Below, one piece after another: positions 1 through 6,095 of a stretch of 6,801 nt of DNA; position 1 is the stretch's first letter, and the number at the start of each line of letters is the position of its first letter. A program made the position numbers and the translations under genes. Source of the stretch: an uncultured Planctomycetota bacterium (GTDB lineage Bacteria > Planctomycetota > UBA1135 > GCA-002686595); contig CAIKQM010000223.1 in assembly GCA_903829565.1 (NCBI GenBank), positions 1-6,801 of the forward strand, given 5' to 3'. The notes under the pieces were generated by a model. That model saw only the letters and a list, made by a program, of their open reading frames with translations. It ran no database searches and was not told where the DNA came from.

Positions 1-1117
1 AATCGAGCGTGCCGATGCGCTGGCCACCCCAGTGCTCGGCGGCGTAGAGGTCGCTGTCGAAGGCCTTCTCACAGGCCAAAACCTGTGCTGCGAAGGCTTC
101 GTTGAGCTCAACGACATCGATGTCGCTCCACGCGCGCCCTGTGGCGCGCAACAGGCGCGCGGTCGCCACCACGGGGCCGAGCCCCATGCGCGCCGGATCA
201 CAGCCCGCCCAAGCCCGACCTGTCAGTCGTGCCAGAGGCTGCAAGCCCGCGGCACGTGCAGTGGATTCGCGGCACACCAGCAAGGCGCAGGCTCCATCTG
301 TGATTCCACAGCTGTTGCCCACGGTCACACGGCCATCGGGCTTTTCAAAGTAGGGCGGCAGCTTGGCCAATGCGTCGATGGACTGGTTCGCACGCACAGC
401 GTCGTCGTGCACCACAGCACCTGCATCCGCAGCCGCACCGCAGGGCAGATGCGGCACAAGCTCGGCGGCGAAGCGGCCGCTCGCTTGCGCACTGGCGGCG
501 CGTTGGTGACTGCGCAGCGCATACTGATCGGCCTCAGCGCGCGTGATGGACCACTCGCGCGCCAAGATCTCGGCCGTTTTACCCATGATCAGGCCCGAGA
601 GTGGGTCGGTCAGGCCTTCGACTAACGCAACTTGCGGGACGAGCATCGCCGGTCGAAAGCCGGCCATTGCGCGCGCTTTGGCCAGTGGCGACTTGGCTCG
701 TGCCAAGCGCTCCATGAGCTGTGTGTACGCTGCATTGAAAGTCAGCGGATAGCGCGACATGACCTCCACGCCGACGCACGCCACTAGGCGCGCTCGACCC
801 GTTTCGACCGCCATGGCTGCGCAATCCACGGCTTCCATGCCGCTAGCGCAGTTGCGTTGCACGGTGCGGGCCGGCGTGGCGTGAGGCAGCCCCGCGCGCA
901 CGCTCAACACACGCGCCACATTGGCCTGGTCGTGCGGGACTCCCACGCAGCCTGCGATGACCTCATCGACCTCTGCTGGACGCCATGGCGAACGCGCCAA
1001 TGCCTCGCGCAACACGGCGGCTCCCAAGTGTGCCGCGTCCTCGCGTGCGTAGGCACCACCGGCGCGCACCAGTGGCGTGCGCACACCTGTGGCTAGCACG
1101 ATCGCGTCTTGGCTCAT
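1..1117 (-). CDS. FadI-type thiolase (acetyl-CoA acyltransferase), C-terminus beyond the window
   Basis: Thiolases cleave 3-ketoacyl-CoA with CoA to acetyl-CoA and a shortened acyl-CoA (beta-oxidation), or condense two acyl-CoAs. Reading leftward from the ATG at 1117-1115, 372 complete codons are visible without a stop. The N-terminal half has RTVQRNCASGMEA with the nucleophilic Cys at residue 90. EGLTDPLSGLIMGKTAE lies at 167-183, GNSCGITDGA at 267-276 and the NEAFAAQ active-site motif at 339-345. The long segment between the Cys motif and EGLTDP, and the wording QRNCASGMEA, resemble the FadI (trifunctional beta-subunit) branch rather than PhaA/AtoB; this is judged from memory of the family. 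The C-terminal GGAIALGHP-type motif with the second catalytic Cys should lie just outside the window. Residue 270 is Cys where Ser or Ala is usual. The start codon overlaps the stop of the upstream ligase as ATGA, which suggests translational coupling in one operon. Family call is firm; substrate is unknown. Confidence 0.93.
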   Translation of the reverse strand, partial: MSQDAIVLATGVRTPLVRAGGAYAREDAAHLGAAVLREALARSPWRPAEVDEVIAGCVGVPHDQANVARVLSVRAGLPHATPARTVQRNCASGMEAVDCAAMAVETGRARLVACVGVEVMSRYPLTFNAAYTQLMERLARAKSPLAKARAMAGFRPAMLVPQVALVEGLTDPLSGLIMGKTAEILAREWSITRAEADQYALRSHQRAASAQASGRFAAELVPHLPCGAAADAGAVVHDDAVRANQSIDALAKLPPYFEKPDGRVTVGNSCGITDGACALLVCRESTARAAGLQPLARLTGRAWAGCDPARMGLGPVVATARLLRATGRAWSDIDVVELNEAFAAQVLACEKAFDSDLYAAEHWGGQRIGTLD

Positions 1118-2640
1118 GCCTTTGGCCTCAGATCAAGGAAGCGCTTCTCTTTGAGTTCGGTTTCCATGCCGAGGAACTCCAGCATCTGCGCGTTGGTGTG
1201 TACCTCGATCGCATTCGGTGAGACTTCGAGTGTGTCATGCAGCTCACGGCGAATGCGCTCGCGTGCTGCCACCTGTTCAGCCCCCGCGCGCAGCGACACG
1301 CGCACCGTGAACACGTCCAATTCGAGCGGGTCATCATGCAGCTTGGCGATCGCTACCTGCCATTCCAGCACGTCAGGTAAACCGGACAGCAGTGTGCCCA
1401 TCGCCGACAGATCGACCAAAGTGCCACGGATCTTGGTCAGGTTGAGTGCACGCTGGTCGGACACACGGCGCAGGTCCGAGTGAATGCGCGGCACCGTGCG
1501 TCCGCACCAAGGACATGGTTCGGTCTGCATGCCACCCACGGCTAGATCGCCGGTGCGGTAGCGCAGCACAGTAGTTCCGCGCCCATCCAGAGGTGTGTAG
1601 ACCAACTCACCTTTCTCGCCCTCGCGCACTGGCTCGCCCGAGACGGGGTCCACTACTTCAAACACGCACAGATCCGGGTAGGTGTGGTACCCGCTCGAAG
1701 CATCGTGCGGCGTGGGGCATTCCGAGTACGCCATGCGTGCCTCGGTGAAGCCATATGTGCCCGACACCACGGCCTGCGTGCTGCCCATCTCGGCCAAGGT
1801 CTCGGCGATCTTCTTCTTCAAGCCGGAGGGGACTTTCTCTGCCCCCAGAATCACGCGCTCAACCTTGGTGAAGCGCTTGCCTTCGTCTTGTGCCTGACGC
1901 AGCAGGTGGTAGAGGAACCCCGGTGTGCCAATCAGCACCGCAGGTTGCATGCGATCGACGAGCCGGATGTTGCCACTGGTGCCCATCACCTTGCCGCCAC
2001 CGGTGGACAGCACAAAGCGGCCGGTTTCGAAACCCGCGAAGGTTGCTTGCCAGAAGGCCAAGTGCGGAGCGAAGGGGAACACATTGACGATGCGCGCTTG
2101 CGGATCGTGGATGGCATGCACATCGAGCATGCGCCCGCCGACTTTGAGCAAGGCCTCCAAGTCATGCGGTGTGTAGGCAAACGCGACCGGTTCCGAACTG
2201 CGTCCGGTGGTGAAGGTCACAAAGTTCGGCGTGTACTCGCGGCGCAGGTCTTCCTTGCCTGCCGCGCTGAGGAGATTGAGCTTCTTGTGCCAAGGCCAGT
2301 GTTTGCGCACCAGTTCGGGGCTGGGTGCCAACACGAAGTCACGGCGTCGTTCCTCGTTGCCTGCCGATGTCAAAAGATCTTGCTTGGTCGTGAAGGGCAG
2401 CCGCCGCAGGTCATCCACGCTGCGAATCGAGCGTGGATCAATGCGCTGCTCATCCATGAGGCGCCGGTAGTGGGCGCTGAAGGGATACACACGCTCTTGG
2501 ATCAGCTTGCGCACCAAAGCATCTTGCCGCTCGCGCAAGGTCTTCCACGGCGTGCGGGCCAACTTCGCCCATTCCTCGGCGCGGCGACGCGTACTCCAGC
2601 CACTCGAATGCGCCATAGGGATGAAGATCGGCACGATCAT
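1114..2640 (-). CDS. PaaK-type adenylate-forming acyl/aryl-CoA ligase
   Basis: This is a member of the phenylacetate-CoA ligase-like branch of AMP-forming (ANL) enzymes, which activate a carboxylic acid with ATP and pass it to CoA in the cytoplasm. Counting from the ATG at 2640 it has 508 residues, somewhat longer than typical PaaK (about 430-450). Visible features are the PaaK-like N-terminal stretch (VDDLRRLPFTTKQDL, 75-89), a degenerate P-loop TFTTGRSSEPV (142-152), GAEKVPSG (266-273), the adenylate-binding YGFTEA (296-301), YRTGDL (361-366), a CPWCGR cysteine pair typical of PaaK relatives (376-381), and a C-terminal KEKRFLDLR that may hold the catalytic lysine. The P-loop has lost the usual SGTTG pattern. 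Start choice: a GTG at 2679 gives 13 more residues but would overlap the divergent gene. ATG 2640 has CAGG eight bases upstream. ATG 2616 is also possible. The gene overlaps the thiolase by 4 bases. The substrate cannot be read from the sequence; aryl-acetic, aromatic or aliphatic acids are all possible. Confidence 0.88.
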   Translation of the reverse strand: MIVPIFIPMAHSSGWSTRRRAEEWAKLARTPWKTLRERQDALVRKLIQERVYPFSAHYRRLMDEQRIDPRSIRSVDDLRRLPFTTKQDLLTSAGNEERRRDFVLAPSPELVRKHWPWHKKLNLLSAAGKEDLRREYTPNFVTFTTGRSSEPVAFAYTPHDLEALLKVGGRMLDVHAIHDPQARIVNVFPFAPHLAFWQATFAGFETGRFVLSTGGGKVMGTSGNIRLVDRMQPAVLIGTPGFLYHLLRQAQDEGKRFTKVERVILGAEKVPSGLKKKIAETLAEMGSTQAVVSGTYGFTEARMAYSECPTPHDASSGYHTYPDLCVFEVVDPVSGEPVREGEKGELVYTPLDGRGTTVLRYRTGDLAVGGMQTEPCPWCGRTVPRIHSDLRRVSDQRALNLTKIRGTLVDLSAMGTLLSGLPDVLEWQVAIAKLHDDPLELDVFTVRVSLRAGAEQVAARERIRRELHDTLEVSPNAIEVHTNAQMLEFLGMETELKEKRFLDLRPKA

Positions 2641-2723
2641 GCGTGGAGCCTGAGGCACAAGCCGTCTCGACTCAAGCACTACTTGATCTTGTGCTACTTG
2701 CTAGACTCGCAGGCAGCACTCCG
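2641..2723. promoter_or_regulatory. Divergent promoter region between ligase/thiolase and AOR-like genes
   Basis: The two gene blocks are transcribed away from each other, so promoters for both must lie here or just inside the first codons. On the plus strand TGCTAGACT at 2699-2707 resembles an extended -10 element (TGnTATAAT). It would place a transcription start near 2714, which argues for an AOR start downstream of the GTG at 2643. TTGATC at 2683-2688 resembles a -35 box but sits only 13 bases from the -10, too close for a standard pair. No convincing sigma70 pair was found on the minus strand. The assignment rests mainly on gene orientation. Confidence 0.4.
2675..2700. repeat. Short direct and inverted repeats, possible operator
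   Basis: The heptamer CTACTTG occurs at 2679-2685 and again at 2694-2700, 15 bases start to start. AGCAC at 2675-2679 and GTGCT at 2691-2695 form an inverted repeat over the same stretch. The repeats lie directly upstream of, and partly touching, the extended -10-like element at 2699-2707. That would suit a transcription factor controlling both divergent operons. The repeats are short, so chance is a real possibility. Confidence 0.25.
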
Positions 2724-4712
2724 GTGCTCTACCGCGTGACTTCCCTTCGTACTCGCCTCTGTCGCCTGCGCGGCAATCGTGTGTCGGTCACCGCACATGT
2801 GCCTACCACAGCATGGGAGGACCGTTTCGTGCGCTTCGGTGGAGCGGCCGCGGGGCGTGTGCTTGCTACGCGCTGCTCGCCCGAGGCCGTCATCCTTGCC
2901 GTGGGGGATGCGGTGCGTCGGGGGCTCCCGGGTGCCGAACGCACCAGCTTCTTGTGGCGCGATTCTGAGACTGGGCGTGGTCAGCAAGCCCAAGGTGGTG
3001 GAGGTTTTGCACGGCGATTCGCACGCCACCACACGGCCTTGGCCATTGAAGGTCGTCTCGATCGACCTTCGGTGCTGATCATGGATGAAGGTGTGGAGGC
3101 GCGCTTTGTTCCGGCGGAGTTCTCGGGTTGGGATGTTTCTCAACGCGCCGCATGGTTGCGGGCTGAATGTGGCGGCGACGGCTGGACCTCGGGGCCTGCG
3201 GCCCAAGCAGGTCTGAGCTTCGCAACGCTGGCTTCCTTGCACGAGCCGCGTAGCTCTGTGGGTCGCGGCGGCTTGGCCACCGCGCTCAATGCCTTGAATG
3301 TGGTGGCCTTGGTGTCCCGAGCGGCGCCCGTGGTCCCGCACATCGACACACGCTTCCAACAGTACCTGCAGGCGTTGGTGCGTTCGCCGCACTTGGCTGC
3401 GCGTGCATCGGGCGGGACATTCGAGGCCGTCAGCGCTGCCGCTGCCCGCGGTGATGTCACCTACTCGCAAGCTCAGGAGCTGTACAGTTTAGTTGACAGT
3501 GCCCGTCAAGCGCGCCATGGCTGCAGCGGTTGCCCCACACCATGCGGACTTGTGTTTGAGCGCTCGCATGCCCGACAAGGTGGTCGCTTTGGTGCTGTGC
3601 ACACTGTGTTGGAGCGCGTGGGCTTGGCCTCGCCCGAGGAAGCACTGGATGTGCTGCGCGCCTGCGATGAACTCGGCTTGGACGCCAAAGAAGCCGCCTT
3701 GCGCTTGAGCTTGGTGCTGTCGACCGCCCCAGCCGCAGGACGGGCCGCATGGGCGAAGGACTGCTTGCGTGCTTGGCGTGAGGGCTCAGTCCTCGTGCCG
3801 CCGCCGGTTGCTCACATGGAGCAGCAGCTCGCCGGCAGTGCCTGCGCCACCCAGTTGGCGCTGCATGTTTCGTCGCGTGGCTCCGACCCTATGCGTGTGC
3901 AGCCGTTCTTGGCCGACTTGGCCTCGCGCACGCGCGCTGCCGAGCTGCTGGCTCCTCTGCATCTGCCGGTAGGCGCCGATGACCCGCATGATCCGCGCGG
4001 CAAAGGCCGCATTGTGTGGTGGTGTGAGAATGTGGCTCTGGCGCTGGATGCGACTGGTGCGTGCGCGTTCTCAGCCGCCGGTCTCTTGGCGGATGGCGTG
4101 CTGGATCTCGCCGGTTTGGCGCGTTTGGTCACCCCGGAAGAGGCGCATGAAGTCCACGCACCGCAGGCCGAGCTCGATGCGGGTGCGCGCTTCCTGGCTA
4201 CAGGCGGTGCGTTGGCTGCCTTGGCGCGCATGGTGGGACCGCGTGCTACGAGCGATTCCGCGAGTGCTGCGCTCGAACACTCGCTGCTTCAGCCGGGCAT
4301 GTTGGATGAGTACCAGCGCTTGCGCGGTGAGAGCTTGGCATGGCTGGATCCCGAGTGGGCCTTGCGCAGCGCTTGGAAGCGTCAGATGGACCATGACCGA
4401 GACGCAGGCTGGCTGCCTTCCGTTCATGACGCAGTCCCTGCACGCCCTGCGGCCTCTACCGCGAGCACGCTACAGCGCGTAGAGGTGCGCACTCTCGCTC
4501 CAGCCTTGGTGCGTTTGGATGGAACCTACTGGGACTTCAACGCAGGCGACTCGCTCGCGGATCTGCAGCAGCGCTGGTCCGCAGGGGATACTGACATGGA
4601 GCGCTTGCTGGCGGCCACCACGGTGTGGAGCGGCGGTCAACGGCTCGCACCCGAGGCCACTTTGTCCGCGGGCATGGTGCTCGATCTCGTGCTGGCTCTG
4701 GCGGGCGGGTAG
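2724..4712 (+). CDS. Aldehyde:ferredoxin oxidoreductase-like protein fused to a C-terminal MoaD/ThiS beta-grasp domain
   Basis: AOR enzymes use a tungsten (or molybdenum) bis-pterin and a [4Fe-4S] cluster to interconvert aldehydes and carboxylic acids with ferredoxin. Counting from GTG 2724 (662 residues), the N-terminal AOR domain includes FGGAAAGR (38-45, matching the family's GGRGLAA), an EGRLDRPSVLIMDEG stretch (109-123, family EGKAxxPVYLxIxDG) and SSVGRGGLATAL (177-188, family AGRGGLGAVMGS). The cluster motif is C267-x2-C270-x3-C274, with a fourth Cys at 447 in LDATGACAF. CDELGLD (314-320) and SSRGSDPMR (383-391) also match the family. Residues ~584-662 resemble MoaD/ThiS and end in Gly-Gly at the stop. 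The pterin-binding half is diverged, so activity is uncertain. Start choice: GTG 2643 is in frame but abuts the divergent ligase start. GTG 2724 has AGG ten bases upstream and gives a normal AOR N-terminus; GTG 2736 is also possible. Fifteen bases separate it from the GT9 gene. Confidence 0.85.
   Translation: MLYRVTSLRTRLCRLRGNRVSVTAHVPTTAWEDRFVRFGGAAAGRVLATRCSPEAVILAVGDAVRRGLPGAERTSFLWRDSETGRGQQAQGGGGFARRFARHHTALAIEGRLDRPSVLIMDEGVEARFVPAEFSGWDVSQRAAWLRAECGGDGWTSGPAAQAGLSFATLASLHEPRSSVGRGGLATALNALNVVALVSRAAPVVPHIDTRFQQYLQALVRSPHLAARASGGTFEAVSAAAARGDVTYSQAQELYSLVDSARQARHGCSGCPTPCGLVFERSHARQGGRFGAVHTVLERVGLASPEEALDVLRACDELGLDAKEAALRLSLVLSTAPAAGRAAWAKDCLRAWREGSVLVPPPVAHMEQQLAGSACATQLALHVSSRGSDPMRVQPFLADLASRTRAAELLAPLHLPVGADDPHDPRGKGRIVWWCENVALALDATGACAFSAAGLLADGVLDLAGLARLVTPEEAHEVHAPQAELDAGARFLATGGALAALARMVGPRATSDSASAALEHSLLQPGMLDEYQRLRGESLAWLDPEWALRSAWKRQMDHDRDAGWLPSVHDAVPARPAASTASTLQRVEVRTLAPALVRLDGTYWDFNAGDSLADLQQRWSAGDTDMERLLAATTVWSGGQRLAPEATLSAGMVLDLVLALAGG
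4473..4709 (+). other. MoaD/ThiS-like beta-grasp domain ending in Gly-Gly (within the AOR-like gene)
   Basis: This is the segment of the AOR-like protein from about residue 584 (QRVEVRTLAPAL) to 662 (LVLALAGG). It follows the small sulfur-carrier pattern: a first strand VEVRTLAPALVRL, an acidic turn with a helix (GDSLADLQQRW), the middle stretch LLAATTVWSGGQRLAPEATLSAG corresponding to MoaD's vNGexv-ldtpLkdGD, then a hydrophobic last strand and terminal GG. In MoaD and ThiS the terminal glycine is adenylated by MoeB/ThiF and converted to a thiocarboxylate that supplies sulfur. An Ala/Pro/Ser-rich linker (about 571-582) precedes the domain, as expected for a domain junction. The match is by eye; no profile search was possible. 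Confidence 0.7.
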
Positions 4713-4726
4713 CCTGTAGCGCCCGC
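4701..4726 (+). other. GC hairpin spanning the AOR stop and the GT9 start region
   Basis: GCGGGCG at 4701-4707 pairs perfectly with CGCCCGC at 4720-4726, leaving a 12-base loop that contains the TAG stop codon of the AOR-like gene. The right arm ends one base before the ATG of the GT9 gene, which has no visible Shine-Dalgarno. No T-tract follows, so it does not look like an intrinsic terminator. A ribosome finishing the first gene would open the stem, so it could couple translation of the two genes. That is inference, and a 7-bp stem is not rare in GC-rich DNA. Confidence 0.3.
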
Positions 4727-4727
4727 G

Positions 4728-5792
4728 ATGGATCGCATCCTCATCATCAAGACGGCAGCACTCGGCGATGTGCTGCGCACCACATCCATCCTGCCCGGCT
4801 TGCATGCGGCGCATGTGCCGGTGCGCATCGAATGGGTTGCCGCGCGCGGAGCTGTCGACCTTGTGCGCACGCATCCGTTGGTGCAGCGCGTGCATGGTGT
4901 CGATGTGGCCGATGCCCAGCAAATGGCCGCGCTGCAGCAGGTGCTGCAACAGGAGCCTTGGACACGCATCGTGTCCTTGGATGATGAGGAGCCGCTCTGT
5001 CGCCTCGCCGCAGCGTTGTGTACAGCGCGCTTGACAGGCGCAACGCTGGTGAACGGCGCGCGCGGCTATACCGACGATGCGGCCGAGTGGTTCGACATGG
5101 GCCTCTTGTCACGACTTGGCAAGCAGCGCGCCGACGAGCTGAAGGTGCTCAACACGCGCAGCCAACCGGCGATCTACGCCACGATGCTGGGCGTGGCCAT
5201 GGGGCGTCCGCGCTTGGAATTGCCGGCAGAGGAGCTGGCTTGGGCTCACGCTTGGGCCACGACGCATGGCCTGACGGACGGTCGCCCGCTTATCGGACTC
5301 AACACCGGTGCCGGCGGCCGCTGGCACGGCAAGATGCTCACTCCCGAACGCACGGTGGAGGCCTGCGTGGCGTTGAAGGCGCGCACGCAACTGCCGCTGC
5401 GTTTCTTGGTGCTCGGTGGTGCGGCCGAGGCCGAGCGCAACCGCGCGATTCATGCGGGGCTCTTGTCCAAAGGACTTGACAGTGTCGATGCAGGAGTCGA
5501 CCACAGCCTCTTGCGCTTTGCAGCCTTGGTCGATCGCTGCCAGCTGCTGCTGGTTTCGGACAGTCTGGCTCTGCACATGGCGATCGCACGCGGCGTCCCC
5601 AATGTGAGCTTCTACGCGCCGACCTCTGCGGCTGAGATCGAGACTTACGGCTCGGGCCTCAAGGTGGCCTCGACCGCCGCGGATTACTGCAGCTATCGCC
5701 CCGAAGCGTCCAACGCGACCATCACAACTGAGCGTTTAGTGGATGCCATGGCCGAAATGTTGGGCAGTTCTGGCGTGGCTAATTTGACGTAA
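4728..5792 (+). CDS. Glycosyltransferase family 9 (ADP-heptose:LPS heptosyltransferase-like)
   Basis: GT9 enzymes such as WaaC and WaaF transfer heptose from ADP-heptose to the lipopolysaccharide core at the inner face of the cytoplasmic membrane. The 354-residue protein is normal in length. It has the N-terminal signature ILIIKTAALGDVLRTTSILP (4-23), whose Asp14 matches the catalytic-base Asp of WaaC. A second Rossmann domain starts with IGLNTGAGGRWHGKMLTPER (189-208), followed by FLVLGGAAEAERN (226-238) and the nucleotide-sugar-binding region SDSLALHMAIARGVPNVSFY (277-296) ending in APTS. The C-terminus has the CSYRPE...TTERLVDAM pattern common in the family. There is no signal peptide or membrane segment. 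The ATG at 4728 begins exactly at the conserved first strand. The gene lies 15 bases behind the AOR-like gene and may be cotranscribed. The exact sugar and acceptor are unknown; surface glycans other than LPS are possible. Confidence 0.9.
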   Translation: MDRILIIKTAALGDVLRTTSILPGLHAAHVPVRIEWVAARGAVDLVRTHPLVQRVHGVDVADAQQMAALQQVLQQEPWTRIVSLDDEEPLCRLAAALCTARLTGATLVNGARGYTDDAAEWFDMGLLSRLGKQRADELKVLNTRSQPAIYATMLGVAMGRPRLELPAEELAWAHAWATTHGLTDGRPLIGLNTGAGGRWHGKMLTPERTVEACVALKARTQLPLRFLVLGGAAEAERNRAIHAGLLSKGLDSVDAGVDHSLLRFAALVDRCQLLLVSDSLALHMAIARGVPNVSFYAPTSAAEIETYGSGLKVASTAADYCSYRPEASNATITTERLVDAMAEMLGSSGVANLT

Positions 5793-5803
5793 GTCTAATT
5801 CAT

Positions 5804-5815
5804 TTAACTAGTTAA
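5804..5815. repeat. Perfect 12-bp palindrome TTAACTAGTTAA
   Basis: A perfect AT-rich inverted repeat without spacer, 11 bases after the GT9 stop codon. Its position upstream of a separately transcribed gene would suit a dimeric regulator's binding site. It has no T-run after it and cannot form a stable short-loop hairpin, so a terminator role is unlikely. Confidence 0.35.
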
Positions 5816-5832
5816 GGTCTGTGGCGCCGTTT

Positions 5833-5846
5833 GGCCGGTACCGGCC
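5833..5846. repeat. Perfect 14-bp palindrome GGCCGGTACCGGCC
   Basis: A perfect GC-rich inverted repeat lying 17 bases beyond the first palindrome. As RNA it could form a five-pair stem with a GUAC loop. No T-tract follows, so it is a poor intrinsic terminator. It may be a protein-binding site or part of a leader structure. Confidence 0.3.
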
Positions 5847-5940
5847 GCTGTAGATGCTCAGGAACTGTTTTCTCGGGAACTCGGCCTTGGCCCGTCTCGT
5901 CGGAAGAATGCTCCCACCCAGCGGACGGAACGAGCGATTT

Positions 5941-5960
5941 TGGCTGTCTTCGGTCAGCCA
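5941..5960 (+). other. C(UUCG)G-capped RNA hairpin in the leader
   Basis: TGGCTG at 5941-5946 pairs with CAGCCA at 5955-5960. Inside are a T-T mismatch and a C-G pair closing a TTCG tetraloop (5949-5952). C(UUCG)G is an exceptionally stable RNA loop common in structured RNAs. The hairpin lies about 135 bases before the ATG at 6096. Folding is inferred from base pairing only. Confidence 0.4.
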
Positions 5961-6095
5961 GCACCTGCCCACCCTCCCGACTCTGGGGTAGCCTTCGAAG
6001 AAGTGGGGCTGCGGCTTACGTCGCTTCCCGCCCTCTCAACCCTCCTCCGGACTCACCCGCGGCCGTGCCCGGCCAGGCGCACCGCACCCTTTCCT

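Larger units (their letters stand above)
5793..6095. other. Intergenic region / probable 5' leader of the FG-GAP gene
   Basis: About 300 bases with no convincing gene. It begins with an AT-rich patch, unusual for this window, holding the perfect palindrome TTAACTAGTTAA at 5804-5815. TTGACG at 5784-5789, in the last codons of the GT9 gene, resembles a -35 box, but the candidate -10 sequences in the AT-rich patch match poorly or are badly spaced. A second perfect palindrome GGCCGGTACCGGCC lies at 5833-5846, and a UUCG-capped hairpin at 5941-5960. The last ~130 bases are pyrimidine-rich, and no Shine-Dalgarno precedes the ATG at 6096. No riboswitch class was recognised and no hairpin is followed by a T-tract. 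Confidence 0.45.

Noticed and set aside
32..625. Open frame of about 197 codons on the plus strand
   Set aside because: It is antisense to the thiolase coding frame, and no recognisable domain is present.
2683..2707. Standard sigma70 promoter TTGATC/TAGACT
   Set aside because: The spacer is only 13 bases; only the extended -10 element is retained as a weak candidate.
1684..2739. Long open frame (about 350 codons) on the plus strand
   Set aside because: It lies antisense to the ligase, whose minus-strand frame has clear family motifs. The translation resembles no family and is a GC-rich shadow.
2694..3470. Open frame of about 258 codons on the minus strand
   Set aside because: It is antisense to the AOR-like gene and crosses the divergent promoter region. 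It shows no family motifs.
5833..5860. Intrinsic terminator after the GT9 gene
   Set aside because: The GC-rich palindrome could fold, but no T-tract follows it and the stem is only five pairs.
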